DNA of 64,000 nucleotides, from positions 1 to 64,000 of the forward strand of contig JAVVVE010000002.1 in the NCBI GenBank assembly GCA_036652815.1, given 5' to 3'. Positions 53,100 to 61,518 of this stretch are shown here, piece after piece. A program made the position numbers and the translations under genes. This stretch comes from SZUA-378 sp036652815 (GTDB lineage: Bacteria > Bacillota > Clostridia > Lachnospirales > Lachnospiraceae). Positions within the stretch are counted from its first letter, which is position 1. Every line of letters begins with the position of its first letter. The notes under the pieces are model-generated. The model searched no databases. It was not told the DNA's origin and was given only the letters and a program-made list of their open reading frames with translations.

Positions 53100-53358
53100 T
53101 ATCCTCTAACTCCTTTTTTAGGTCGTCTATCACCTGATCCGGAATACTCATTTTGAAAGATCGCTCTAATCCTCTATTCTTTCTTGTTTTCTCCAAGCAC
53201 TCCTCGGACATACAAAGATAAGCTCCTCTTCCATTCTTCTTACCTGTAGTATCTAAGACTATCGCGCCTTCTGCCGTCTTTAGAACCCGCATCATATCCT
53301 GCTTATTCTTCATCTCGCCGCAACCTACGCATTGTCTTACAGGAATCTTTTTACTCAT
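53092..53358 (-). CDS. ylxR: YlxR/RnpM family RNA-binding protein (DUF448)
   Basis: The product has 88 residues. The conserved start KIPVRQCVGCGEMKNKQDMMRVLKT and GRGAYLCMSEECLEKTRK (with Cys pairs) define the family. Members bind RNA; the Bacillus protein has been described as a modulator of RNase P. The ATG overlaps the nusA stop by four bases. Confidence 0.94.
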   Translation of the reverse strand: MSKKIPVRQCVGCGEMKNKQDMMRVLKTAEGAIVLDTTGKKNGRGAYLCMSEECLEKTRKNRGLERSFKMSIPDQVIDDLKKELEDIE

Positions 53359-54527
53359 GCTTCCTCTGTCTCCTGTTGTTCTGCTACCTGTTCCTCTACT
53401 AATTCCTCAGCTACCTCTTCATATTCTTCATCATAGTCATCCTCATAGTCATCCATATAATCTTCATAACGGAATCCCTGAGCATCTTTTGCCTGTGTCT
53501 CACTCTTAATATCTATCTTGTATCCGGTTAACCTTGCTGCAAGTCTGGCATTCTGGCCTTCCTTACCAATCGCAAGCGATAACTGGTAATCCGGTACTAC
53601 AACTTTAGCTGTTTTTTCATCCGGGTCTGCAAATACTGCAACGATCTTAGCCGGAGATAATGCGTTCTGTATAAAATTGCCGGGATTCTCATCCCAGTTC
53701 ACAACGTCTATCTTCTCTCCTCTAAGTTCCTCTACTATATTAGTCACTCTGTCACCGTTCATACCTACACAGGCACCCACGGCATCTACATTCTCATCAT
53801 GCGAGTAAACCGCAAGTTTGCTTCTGCTTCCGGCTTCTCTGGCGATACTTTTAATCTCAACAGTACCATCTCTAATCTCTGTTACTTCCGATTCAAACAA
53901 TCGTTTCACCAATTCCGGATGTGTACGGCTTACCAATACTCTTGGTCCTTTTGGTGTATTCTTCACTTCCAAAATATACACTTTAATACGTTCGGTTGGT
54001 TGAAATGACTCTCCCTTAACCTGTTCGCTCTCATTTAAGATAGCATCCGCTTTTCCAAGGTTAATAGAGATATTGCGTCCAACATAACGCTGTACCACGC
54101 CGGTTACAATATCTTTTTCTTTTTCAAAATATTGATTAAAGACCACGCTTCTTTCTTCTTCACGAATCTTTTGTAGAATAACATTCTTGGCATTCTGGGT
54201 TGCGATACGACCAAACTCTTTGGATTTAATATCTACATGAATCTTATCGCCTATCTGTGCTTCTGCCATGATTGCCTGTGCATCTTCCAAAGATATCTGA
54301 AGTACAGCGTCTTCTACGGCTTCGCTATCGGCCACTACTTCTTTCTCTGCATAGACTAAGAAATCTCCGGTTTCCCGATTCATTTCAACAGTCACATTAT
54401 CTGATTTACCAAAGTGATTCTTACATGCTGTAATAAGGGATACTTCGATTGCTTCAAATAACGTTTCTTTGCTGATTTCTTTCTCCTTCTCTAAAATGTC
54501 CATTGCTTCCATTAATTCTTTGTTCAT
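53355..54527 (-). CDS. nusA: Transcription termination/antitermination factor NusA
   Basis: The product has 390 residues. An N-terminal RNA polymerase-binding domain (about 1-125), an S1 domain (about 130-200: IVTGVVQRYVGRNISINLG) and two KH domains (GACVGMNGDRVTNIVEELRGEKIDVV; SLAIGKEGQNARLAARLTGYKIDI). The acidic C-terminal tail (about 350-390, Asp/Glu/Tyr-rich) is longer than in Bacillus. It modulates pausing, termination and rRNA antitermination. It follows rimP by 19 bases. Confidence 0.97.
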   Translation of the reverse strand: MNKELMEAMDILEKEKEISKETLFEAIEVSLITACKNHFGKSDNVTVEMNRETGDFLVYAEKEVVADSEAVEDAVLQISLEDAQAIMAEAQIGDKIHVDIKSKEFGRIATQNAKNVILQKIREEERSVVFNQYFEKEKDIVTGVVQRYVGRNISINLGKADAILNESEQVKGESFQPTERIKVYILEVKNTPKGPRVLVSRTHPELVKRLFESEVTEIRDGTVEIKSIAREAGSRSKLAVYSHDENVDAVGACVGMNGDRVTNIVEELRGEKIDVVNWDENPGNFIQNALSPAKIVAVFADPDEKTAKVVVPDYQLSLAIGKEGQNARLAARLTGYKIDIKSETQAKDAQGFRYEDYMDDYEDDYDEEYEEVAEELVEEQVAEQQETEEA

Positions 54528-54546
54528 TTTCTCTTTTTCCTCCTAG

Positions 54547-55014
54547 TTAAAAATCGAGTGCCAATCGAACCAGTGCAATATCGGTTTTGGCAAATATCAT
54601 CTCTTTCTCTTCTGTCGTTATAATGGTAACTGTATCTTTATCGCAGGCAGTTAAGATTCCCACGAATTCCTTTTGTTTATCAATGGCTTTATATACCTTG
54701 ACTTCTACTTCTTTGCCAATGCTTTTTAAGAAGTGTGCTTCTTTCTTCAATGTTCTTCCCAGTCCCGGACTACTCACTTCTAATATATAAGCATCCTCAA
54801 TAAAATCTTCCAGGTCTAACTGTTCTGACATGGCTCTGCTCACCAGTTCGCAATCATTAATCGTAATCCCGTCCGGCTTATCAATATAAGCTCTTAAATA
54901 CCATTCTGTGCCTTCTTTGATGTACTCTACATCATATACTTCTATTCCAACGGCTTCTACAATAGGGAGTAGTAATGCTTCTGTACGGGCTTCATAAGTC
55001 TCACGTTTGGACAT
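54547..55014 (-). CDS. rimP: Ribosome maturation factor RimP
   Basis: The product has 155 residues, the usual length. The N-terminal domain has GIEVYDVEYIKEGTEWYLRAYIDKPDGITINDCELVSR and DAYILEVSSPGLGRTLK; the C-terminal Sm-like domain follows. It helps 30S assembly. It heads the nusA-infB operon, behind a good promoter and a leader hairpin. Confidence 0.96.
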   Translation of the reverse strand: MSKRETYEARTEALLLPIVEAVGIEVYDVEYIKEGTEWYLRAYIDKPDGITINDCELVSRAMSEQLDLEDFIEDAYILEVSSPGLGRTLKKEAHFLKSIGKEVEVKVYKAIDKQKEFVGILTACDKDTVTIITTEEKEMIFAKTDIALVRLALDF

Positions 55015-55048
55015 CTTTTTTCCTGCTCTTTCTGCTTATTCCAACAAA

Positions 55049-55074
55049 TAAGAGTGGACGTCTGCCCACTCTTA
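55049..55074 (-). promoter_or_regulatory. Terminator-like hairpin in the rimP operon leader
   Basis: A nine-bp perfect stem (55049-55057 / 55066-55074) with an eight-base loop, followed on the minus strand by TTTGTTGG. It lies between the promoter and the rimP start, so it is part of the operon leader and could attenuate. Confidence 0.55.
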
Positions 55075-55100
55075 CCATCGTTCTATCACTTAACAACGTA

Positions 55101-55129
55101 ATCATAGCACTTTGTGCACGACTATGCAA
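55101..55129 (-). promoter_or_regulatory. Sigma-A promoter of the rimP-nusA-infB operon
   Basis: -35 TTGCAT (55124-55129), 17-bp spacer, -10 TATGAT (55101-55106). Confidence 0.65.
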
Positions 55130-55140
55130 GCCTTTTACTC

Positions 55141-55182
55141 AAAAAAAATACTTCAAACATGTTTCCATGCTCAAAGCATATT
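55141..55182 (-). terminator. Terminator after tRNA-Glu
   Basis: An imperfect stem with the core CATG / CATG and flanking AGTAT / ATATG pairing, followed on the minus strand by a run of T and located about 45 bases after the tRNA. Confidence 0.65.
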
Positions 55183-55223
55183 TCGGGTTGGGCTGTTCGC
55201 GTTTTGTTAAACGTAACAGTCAG

Positions 55224-55295
55224 TAGCGTGTACGGGACTCGAACCCGTGATTCCGCCGTGAGAGGGCGGCGTCTTAACCTCTTGACCAACACGCC
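55224..55295 (-). tRNA. tRNA-Glu (anticodon CTC)
   Basis: The RNA is 72 nt and forms a cloverleaf: acceptor GGCGTGT / ACACGCT with a G-U closing pair and discriminator A; anticodon stem CCGCC / GGCGG around loop CTCTCAC, giving CTC; T-arm CGGGTTCGAGTCCCG. The 3' CCA is not encoded. It has its own promoter and terminator. Confidence 0.96.
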
Positions 55296-55314
55296 AAATC
55301 TAAAGTCTTGTTGT

Positions 55315-55343
55315 ATTGTATACTAGAATCTGTCTCAATGCAA
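55315..55343 (-). promoter_or_regulatory. Sigma-A promoter of tRNA-Glu
   Basis: -35 TTGCAT (55338-55343, weak), 17-bp spacer, -10 TACAAT (55315-55320), about 20 bases before the tRNA. Confidence 0.5.
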
Positions 55344-55365
55344 GTCTTTTTTTATCTTTTTATTA

Positions 55366-55410
55366 CAAAAGTCCCACAAGCCGGTAAACTCCATGCTTGT
55401 GGGACTTTTG
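55366..55410 (-). terminator. Terminator of the first tandem chemoreceptor gene
   Basis: A sixteen-bp perfect stem (55366-55381 / 55395-55410) with T-rich arm ends on both sides, 20 bases after the stop. Confidence 0.85.
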
Positions 55411-55429
55411 TCTCAATGTGAATCTATTT

Positions 55430-57124
55430 TTATGCTTTTAATTTGAATCTTCCTACTAATTCTTTCATAACCTGTGCTTGTGCCAATAGTTCTTCACTGG
55501 CTGCGGAGCTCTCTTCCGAAGTAGCGGAGTTAGATTGAATCAAATCAGAAATCTGATTTACAGCTATCATAATCTGTGAAATAGATTCTGCCTGTCCATT
55601 GGCTGCATTGGCTATAACATCAATCGTACCGGCAACGCTTCCTGCTTTTTCAACTACAATAGCCATAGAAGCTGCTGTCTCATTGGCGATACCGATTCCT
55701 TTTTCCACTGCTTGAATAGAACGGTCGATTAATTGTGATGTGTTCTGTACTGCTGCAGAGCTTTCGCCTGCCAGCTTACGTACTTCTTCTGCAACCACTG
55801 CAAATCCCCTTCCGGCATCTCCTGCACGGGCTGCTTCGATCGCTGCATTTAACGATAACAGATTGGTCTGGCTCGCAATATCCTCAATCGCTCCGATAAT
55901 ATTGCTGATTTCTTTGGATGCTGCCTGGATCTCATTCATTGCACCCACCATATTCTCCATCTGTACATTACATTTTTGCACTTCGCCACTCGCTACGCTG
56001 GACTGAGCACTGCCTTCCTGTGCATTGGCAGCCGTCTGCTGTACCTTATCCGATATCTCCTGCATCGTAGCCGATAATTCTTCTACGGAACTGGATTGAT
56101 CTGTAGATGCCTCTGCCAGACTCTGTGCTCCCTGTGCGACCTGTTCGGAGCCTGCCGTTACCTGACTGGAGGTCTCGTTAATCTGTCCCAGTGCATCGCT
56201 TAATCCGGTGTTGATCTCTTGCATAGAAGCTAATAACGGTTTAAAGTCTGCAATATAAACCTCTGCATTTTTGGAATGGATATCAAAATTACCGCCTGCC
56301 ATCTCTCCCAATAAGTAAGCCTCATCATCAATAATCATCTTGAGTGCCGTCACTATCGTTCTGGTAGCATTGGCAAGCATCCCTGTCTCATCCTTTGTAT
56401 GAATCTCCGGAACCGGATCTGTCAGATTACCCTCTGCCAAATGGTTCAACCTGGCAACACAAGCTTGAATCGGATCCGAAATACCTTTTGATATGAAAAC
56501 ACCTAATATGATAGCAACTACCATCGCTGTAACCGTTAAGATAATCGTAATAAGCATAACAACTCTGGACTGTGTCGTCAGCGAATTACTTAGCTCCGTT
56601 CCGGTATCGACCTTGGCAGCCATGATATCCGTCCAGTCCGAATAGAGATCATCATAAAGAGGATCCAGTTCTTCCACTAACATAATGCGGGCCTGATTGC
56701 TTCTCGCCTCATCTGTGGTATCTCCTATCTTAAGGATCTCATCTCTTTTGGCCGTATATTTATCCAATGCATCCCCAATGGTCGCATAGATGGCTTTTGC
56801 ATCTTCGGAAATCAAAGTCTTCTCAACGGCAGCCGTATACTCTTTATACTTCGCTGAATCCTCTGCACTTTTCTTTTTCGCCGCATCGATATACTTTTGA
56901 TCTGTATAGCTGACGATATCTCGCGTACATCTGTGACTGTCTGCCATTACCAGCATCGCTTTCCCGATATCTCCCTGTGCAAAACCAAAATTCACAATCG
57001 CATCACTGTACCCTTTGTCACTGCTTGCACCGGTAAAGATAGATACTATCCCCGAGATACTCGCAATGACTGCTACAATGATAAATCCAATAATCAGTCT
57101 TTTCCCAATCTTCATGTCTTTCAT
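55430..57124 (-). CDS. Methyl-accepting chemotaxis protein, four-helix-bundle sensor (paralogue 1)
   Basis: The product has 564 residues. Membrane span 1 at about 8-30, an extracellular four-helix-bundle sensor (about 33-185, with HRCTRDIVSYTDQKYIDAAKK), span 2 at about 188-212, HAMP, a linker with YLLGEMAGGNFDIHSKN, and the cytoplasmic signalling domain with tip SQTNLLSLNAAIEAARAGDAGRGFA. It is one of three in tandem that share nearly the same second half and start MKDMKIGKRLI-type N-termini. The ligand is unknown. Upstream are both a sigma-A promoter and a closer sigma-D-like one. Confidence 0.95.
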   Translation of the reverse strand: MKDMKIGKRLIIGFIIVAVIASISGIVSIFTGASSDKGYSDAIVNFGFAQGDIGKAMLVMADSHRCTRDIVSYTDQKYIDAAKKKSAEDSAKYKEYTAAVEKTLISEDAKAIYATIGDALDKYTAKRDEILKIGDTTDEARSNQARIMLVEELDPLYDDLYSDWTDIMAAKVDTGTELSNSLTTQSRVVMLITIILTVTAMVVAIILGVFISKGISDPIQACVARLNHLAEGNLTDPVPEIHTKDETGMLANATRTIVTALKMIIDDEAYLLGEMAGGNFDIHSKNAEVYIADFKPLLASMQEINTGLSDALGQINETSSQVTAGSEQVAQGAQSLAEASTDQSSSVEELSATMQEISDKVQQTAANAQEGSAQSSVASGEVQKCNVQMENMVGAMNEIQAASKEISNIIGAIEDIASQTNLLSLNAAIEAARAGDAGRGFAVVAEEVRKLAGESSAAVQNTSQLIDRSIQAVEKGIGIANETAASMAIVVEKAGSVAGTIDVIANAANGQAESISQIMIAVNQISDLIQSNSATSEESSAASEELLAQAQVMKELVGRFKLKA

Positions 57125-57145
57125 ATTCTTTCCTCCGTCTGGTTA

Positions 57146-57172
57146 ATATCGGACTCCCCACGCCCATTTTCA
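57146..57172 (-). promoter_or_regulatory. Sigma-D (sigma-28)-like promoter before chemoreceptor 1
   Basis: TGAA (57169-57172), 15-bp spacer, TCCGATAT (57146-57153); the same -10 octamer precedes the FliD-like gene. The leader would be very short but includes GGAGG. Confidence 0.45.
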
Positions 57173-57236
57173 TTGTATTTTCTTATATTGCTTACTTTTA
57201 TAATAAATTTGCAAGTAAGTAGAAGAATGTTTTTAT

Positions 57237-57265
57237 ATTGTATCTTTTTTTGTTCATTTTGTCAA
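57237..57265 (-). promoter_or_regulatory. Sigma-A promoter before chemoreceptor 1
   Basis: Perfect -35 TTGACA (57260-57265), 17-bp spacer, -10 TACAAT (57237-57242). Nearly the same promoter sequence precedes chemoreceptor 3. Confidence 0.75.
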
Positions 57266-57478
57266 TCTTTTCAGTTAATATTGGAACTATTATCTTTTGT
57301 TTTTCTTTTTATTAGTATTTGTTCAATTGTATTGTTTGTTTGTACATTTTGATATGCTTTGTATATTATCTGTATATTATTGTGTTTTTTATGTTCCGTT
57401 GCAAACGGAAAATTTTATATATGACCTTTTAATCCCTTATAATATCACAGTTTAATAATTTTATAATAAAAATATATC
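57266..57478. other. AT-rich intergenic stretch with one operator-like palindrome
   Basis: There is no coding frame with a ribosome site. The only structure I see is TTCCGTT-gca-AACGGAA at 57394-57410, a perfect 7-bp-arm palindrome in very AT-rich DNA, about 130 bases upstream of the sigma-A promoter of chemoreceptor 1. Confidence 0.5.
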
Positions 57479-57530
57479 AAAAAAAATACCCCGTCTTACA
57501 GTGAATACACTGTGAAAGACGGAATATTTT
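57479..57530 (-). terminator. Terminator of the second tandem chemoreceptor gene
   Basis: A long imperfect stem with CGTCTT / AAGACG and ACAGTG / CACTGT segments, followed on the minus strand by eight T. Confidence 0.85.
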
Positions 57531-57667
57531 TCAGATTATTGGAATCTTTTACGATACTAATTTTGATATTCAAAATAATTGTAAGAATAATATGATTCAG
57601 AATCTAAATTGTTTGTTTTTTAATCCATATTGTTTTTTTATTTCTGTATTTTCAAACAATTTATAGT

Positions 57668-59362
57668 CTATGCTTTCAATGTAAATCTGCCTACCAGTTC
57701 CTTCATGACCTGTGCCTGTGCAAGCAATTCTTCACTGGCTGCGGAGCTCTCTTCCGAAGTAGCAGAGTTGGACTGTATCAAATCTGATATCTGGTTTACC
57801 GCTATCATAATCTGTGCGATGGATTCTGCCTGCCCATTGGCTGCATTGGCTATGATATTGATCGTACTGGCAACACTTTGTGCTTTATCAACTACGATCG
57901 TCATAGAAGCTGCTGTGTCGTTGGCAATCCCAATCCCTTTTTCCACTGCCTGAATGGAACGTTCTATTAATTGTGCTGTATTCTGCACTGCCTCTGAGCT
58001 TTCACCCGCCAGCTTCCTTACTTCTTCTGCCACAACTGCAAATCCTCTTCCGGCATCCCCTGCTCTGGCCGCTTCTATCGCTGCATTCAAAGATAACAGA
58101 TTCGTCTGGCTGGCAATATCTTCAATGGCTCCGATAATATTACTGATTTCCTTGGAAGCTGCCTGAATCTCATTCATGGCATCGACCATATTATCCATCT
58201 GCACATTACATTTTTTCACTTCAACGCTTGCCGCATCTGACTGATCACTGCCTTCTTGTGCATTGGTGGCTGTTTGTTGTACCTTCTCTGATATCTCCTG
58301 CATCGTAGCTGATAATTCTTCGATGGAACTCGATTGATCTGTGGATGCTTCTGCAAGGCTCTGTGCCCCTTGTGCCACTTGTTCCGACCCAGCTGTTACC
58401 TGACCTGAGGTTTCATTAATCTGTCCCAGTGCATCACTTAAGCTCTCGTTGATCTTTTCCATAGACAATAACAGGGGTTGAAAGTCTCCCACGTAGCTGA
58501 GCTCTGTTTTGCTATGTACATCAAAATTGCCATTTCCCATCTCACCTAATAGGTAATCTTCATCTGCAATAATAGATTGTAACGTAGTGACAATCGTTTT
58601 GGTGGCATCTGCCAACATCCCCGTTTCATCTTTTGTCTGAATCTCCGGAACCGGTTCTGTAAGATTCCCTTCTGCCAGATGATTCAATCTGGTGACACAT
58701 GCCTGAATCGGATTGGAGATCCCTCTTGAGATAAAAATACCAAAGACAACGGCAATCACCATCGATGCCACGGTTAAGACGATACTTAATACCATAATCA
58801 TCCTGGATTGTTCCGTTAAAGAATCGCTTAATTCTGTTCCTCTATCCACTTTGATTCTCATAATCTCAGTCCAGGCCGCATAGACTTCGTCATACAACGG
58901 ATCCAGTTCTTCTGCCATCATGATACGCGCCCTATTACTGCTCGCTTCATCTGTGGTATCCCCTAATTTAAGTACTTCTTCTTTTTTAACATTATAGAGA
59001 GCCAATGCTTCCTGTGCTACCTTGTACTGTGCTTGTGCTTCTTCTGTGACCAGTGTTTTCTCAACTGCTGCAGTATACTCTGCATACTTAGCCACATTTT
59101 CTTCATTCTTTGCTTTGGCTGCATCAATATATTTTGCATCTGTGTAACTTACGATATCACGTACACACCGACGGCTATCTGCCAGTGCCAGCATCGCTTT
59201 CCCGATATCTCCTTGTGCAAATCCATAATTGGTAATCGCATCGCTATATCCCTTGTCACTGTTTGCACTCGTAAAAATAGATACAACCCCCGAGATACTG
59301 GCAATCACTGCCACAATGATAAATCCAATTATTAATCTCTTTCCAATCTTCATGTCTTTCAT
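57668..59362 (-). CDS. Methyl-accepting chemotaxis protein, four-helix-bundle sensor (paralogue 2)
   Basis: The product has 564 residues with the same layout and length as its neighbours: span 1, four-helix-bundle sensor (RRCVRDIVSYTDAKYIDAAKA), span 2 near 188-212, HAMP and signalling domain. The cytoplasmic half is almost identical to paralogue 1, while the sensor differs at many positions, so the three are recent duplicates with diverging or different ligand preference. It has its own promoter and terminator. Confidence 0.95.
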   Translation of the reverse strand: MKDMKIGKRLIIGFIIVAVIASISGVVSIFTSANSDKGYSDAITNYGFAQGDIGKAMLALADSRRCVRDIVSYTDAKYIDAAKAKNEENVAKYAEYTAAVEKTLVTEEAQAQYKVAQEALALYNVKKEEVLKLGDTTDEASSNRARIMMAEELDPLYDEVYAAWTEIMRIKVDRGTELSDSLTEQSRMIMVLSIVLTVASMVIAVVFGIFISRGISNPIQACVTRLNHLAEGNLTEPVPEIQTKDETGMLADATKTIVTTLQSIIADEDYLLGEMGNGNFDVHSKTELSYVGDFQPLLLSMEKINESLSDALGQINETSGQVTAGSEQVAQGAQSLAEASTDQSSSIEELSATMQEISEKVQQTATNAQEGSDQSDAASVEVKKCNVQMDNMVDAMNEIQAASKEISNIIGAIEDIASQTNLLSLNAAIEAARAGDAGRGFAVVAEEVRKLAGESSEAVQNTAQLIERSIQAVEKGIGIANDTAASMTIVVDKAQSVASTINIIANAANGQAESIAQIMIAVNQISDLIQSNSATSEESSAASEELLAQAQVMKELVGRFTLKA

Positions 59363-59480
59363 GTCTACGCTCCATTCTTTTACTTAACCGCTCAAGTCCC
59401 TATCTTCAGCCGTTGTTTCTTTCTTTATTTATTTTATTCTATTTTCTTGCATTGATATAAAATTTTACCAAGCCTCTATT

Positions 59481-59508
59481 ATTGTACACCATTTTATACA
59501 ATTGTCAA
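59481..59508 (-). promoter_or_regulatory. Sigma-A promoter before chemoreceptor 2
   Basis: -35 TTGACA (59503-59508), 16-bp spacer, -10 TACAAT (59481-59486). The leader to the start is about 110 bases. Confidence 0.65.
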
Positions 59509-59590
59509 ACTTATTGTATCTTATTTTTTGATTATTTTGTTTGTTGTCTGCCTTTATGGTATTACTCAATTGAGTTGTATATTTTATAAA

Positions 59591-59636
59591 CAAAAAATAC
59601 CCCGCACAGTAGTGTTATATTCTACTGTGTGAGGTA
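59591..59636 (-). terminator. Terminator of the third tandem chemoreceptor gene
   Basis: A fifteen-position stem (59598-59612 / 59622-59636) with a few mismatches and a T run on the minus strand. Confidence 0.85.
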
Positions 59637-59665
59637 AATCTAAGTATCCTTATGAGCTATTTTAG

Positions 59666-61360
59666 TTATGCTTTTAATTTAAAGCGATCTACTAATTCTT
59701 TCATGACCTGTGCCTGTGCCAACAGTTCTTCACTGGCTGCAGAGCTCTCTTCCGATGTAGCTGAATTGGATTGGATCAAATCTGAGATCTGATTAACCGC
59801 TATCATAATCTGGGAGATGGATTCTGCCTGGCTATTCGCTGCTTCAGCGATCGTATCTATCGTAGATGCAACGTTCTGTGACTGTTCTACTACGGTCGTC
59901 ATCGAAGATGCCGTCGTATTGGCGATGCTTATTCCTTTTTCTACAGCCTGTATCGAACGTTCGATCAGTTTTGCTGTATTCTGTACTGCTCCCGAGCTCT
60001 CTCCGGCCAGTTTCCTTACTTCTTCCGCAACCACTGCAAATCCTTTTCCTGCATCTCCTGCACGAGCTGCCTCGATTGCCGCATTCAAGGATAACAGGTT
60101 CGTCTGGCTTGCGATATCCTCAATCGCACCGATGATATTACTGATTTCTTTGGAGGCAGCCTGAATCTCATTCATCGCTTCCACCATTTGTTCCATCTGT
60201 ATATTACATTTTTCTATTTCATCACTGGCTACATTAGACTGTGCACTGCCTTCCTGTGCATTGGCTGCTGTCTGTTGTACTTTCTCTGAGATCTCCTGCA
60301 TCGTAGCTGATAGTTCTTCAATCGAGCTGGATTGATCTGTAGAGGATTCTGCTAGGCTCTGTGCTCCTTGCGCTACTTGTTCCGAGCCTGCGGTTACCTG
60401 ACCGGATGTCTCGTTAATCTGTCCCAATGCATCGCTTAGACTGGTATTGATCCCTCTGATAGAGGTTAACAACGGTTGGAAATCTCCGATATAGCTATCT
60501 AAGGATTTGGATTTAATATTAAAATTGCCACCTGCCATCTCTCCTAAGAGATAATCTTCATCTGCGATAATCGCCTGTAATCCCATGACAATCGTTTTGG
60601 TAGCATCTGCCAACATCCCCGTCTCATCTTTTGCCGTAATCTCCGGAACCGGTTCCTTTAGATTCCCTTCTGCCAGAAGATTTAATCGTTTCACACATAA
60701 GGTAATCGGATTGGCTATGCTCTTTGCAATCACGGTTCCCAGAATAACAGAAATAACCATCGCTGTAATTGTTAAAATAATGCTGAACACCATAATGACT
60801 CTTGCTTGTGCCGTAAGTGAGGTACTGAGTTCATTTCCCGTGGTTACATTCATATTCATCAGTGCTGACCATGCTGTATAGACTTCTTCATATAATGGAT
60901 CGAGTTCTTCTACCATCATAATCTGTGCCTGACGACTTTTTTCTGCATCTAAAGTATCACCTAATTTAAGTACTTCTTCTTTCTTGGTCTGATAAGCCTT
61001 CAATGCCTGCTCTGCAGCATCATATTGTGCTATCTCCTCCGGTGTCACGAGTGTTTCTTTTACTTTAGCAATATAGTCTGCATATTTTTTCTCATTCTCT
61101 GCACTTTGTGCTTTTGCTGCATCAATATACTTGGCATCCGTATAGCTAACGATATCCCGTACACATCTGCGATTGTCTGCCAACACCAGCATCGCTTTGC
61201 CGATATCTCCTTGTGAAAATCCATAGTTCACGAGTGCCTTGCCATACTGGGTATCACTGTTAATACTGGTAAAAATAGATACAATTCCGGAAATACTTGC
61301 GATAATCGCCACCAAAACAAATCCTGTAATAAGCTTCCTGCCTATCTTCATGTTCTTCAT
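59666..61360 (-). CDS. Methyl-accepting chemotaxis protein, four-helix-bundle sensor (paralogue 3)
   Basis: The product has 564 residues, begins MKNMKIGRKLITGFVLV, and otherwise has the same plan as paralogues 1 and 2. The sensor region is the most divergent of the three; the tip of the signalling domain again reads TNLLSLNAAIEAARAGDAGKGFA. It is read first of the three and lies just after the hybrid sensor kinase gene. The C-terminus (DRFKLKA) has no obvious CheR-tethering pentapeptide. Confidence 0.95.
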   Translation of the reverse strand: MKNMKIGRKLITGFVLVAIIASISGIVSIFTSINSDTQYGKALVNYGFSQGDIGKAMLVLADNRRCVRDIVSYTDAKYIDAAKAQSAENEKKYADYIAKVKETLVTPEEIAQYDAAEQALKAYQTKKEEVLKLGDTLDAEKSRQAQIMMVEELDPLYEEVYTAWSALMNMNVTTGNELSTSLTAQARVIMVFSIILTITAMVISVILGTVIAKSIANPITLCVKRLNLLAEGNLKEPVPEITAKDETGMLADATKTIVMGLQAIIADEDYLLGEMAGGNFNIKSKSLDSYIGDFQPLLTSIRGINTSLSDALGQINETSGQVTAGSEQVAQGAQSLAESSTDQSSSIEELSATMQEISEKVQQTAANAQEGSAQSNVASDEIEKCNIQMEQMVEAMNEIQAASKEISNIIGAIEDIASQTNLLSLNAAIEAARAGDAGKGFAVVAEEVRKLAGESSGAVQNTAKLIERSIQAVEKGISIANTTASSMTTVVEQSQNVASTIDTIAEAANSQAESISQIMIAVNQISDLIQSNSATSEESSAASEELLAQAQVMKELVDRFKLKA

Positions 61361-61430
61361 GCTATTTCTCCTTTGTTGTTTCTCTTATTTTGTTTCTCTT
61401 ATTTTCTTCCTTTGCATAAAACGTATCTAT

Positions 61431-61459
61431 ATTGTATCTTTTTTGATTCATTTTGTCAA
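61431..61459 (-). promoter_or_regulatory. Sigma-A promoter before chemoreceptor 3
   Basis: Perfect -35 TTGACA (61454-61459), 17-bp spacer, -10 TACAAT (61431-61436); the hexamers and most of the spacer match the promoter of chemoreceptor 1. Confidence 0.75.
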
Positions 61460-61518
61460 TTCTTTTGTTTAACTTTGTACCAATAGGTATGAGTTGGCGA
61501 TAAGAGGCTTGTGTCTGA

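Noticed and set aside
55366..55410. Insertion sequence end
   Set aside because: The long perfect inverted repeat is a single hairpin after a chemoreceptor gene with no transposase nearby; a terminator explains it.
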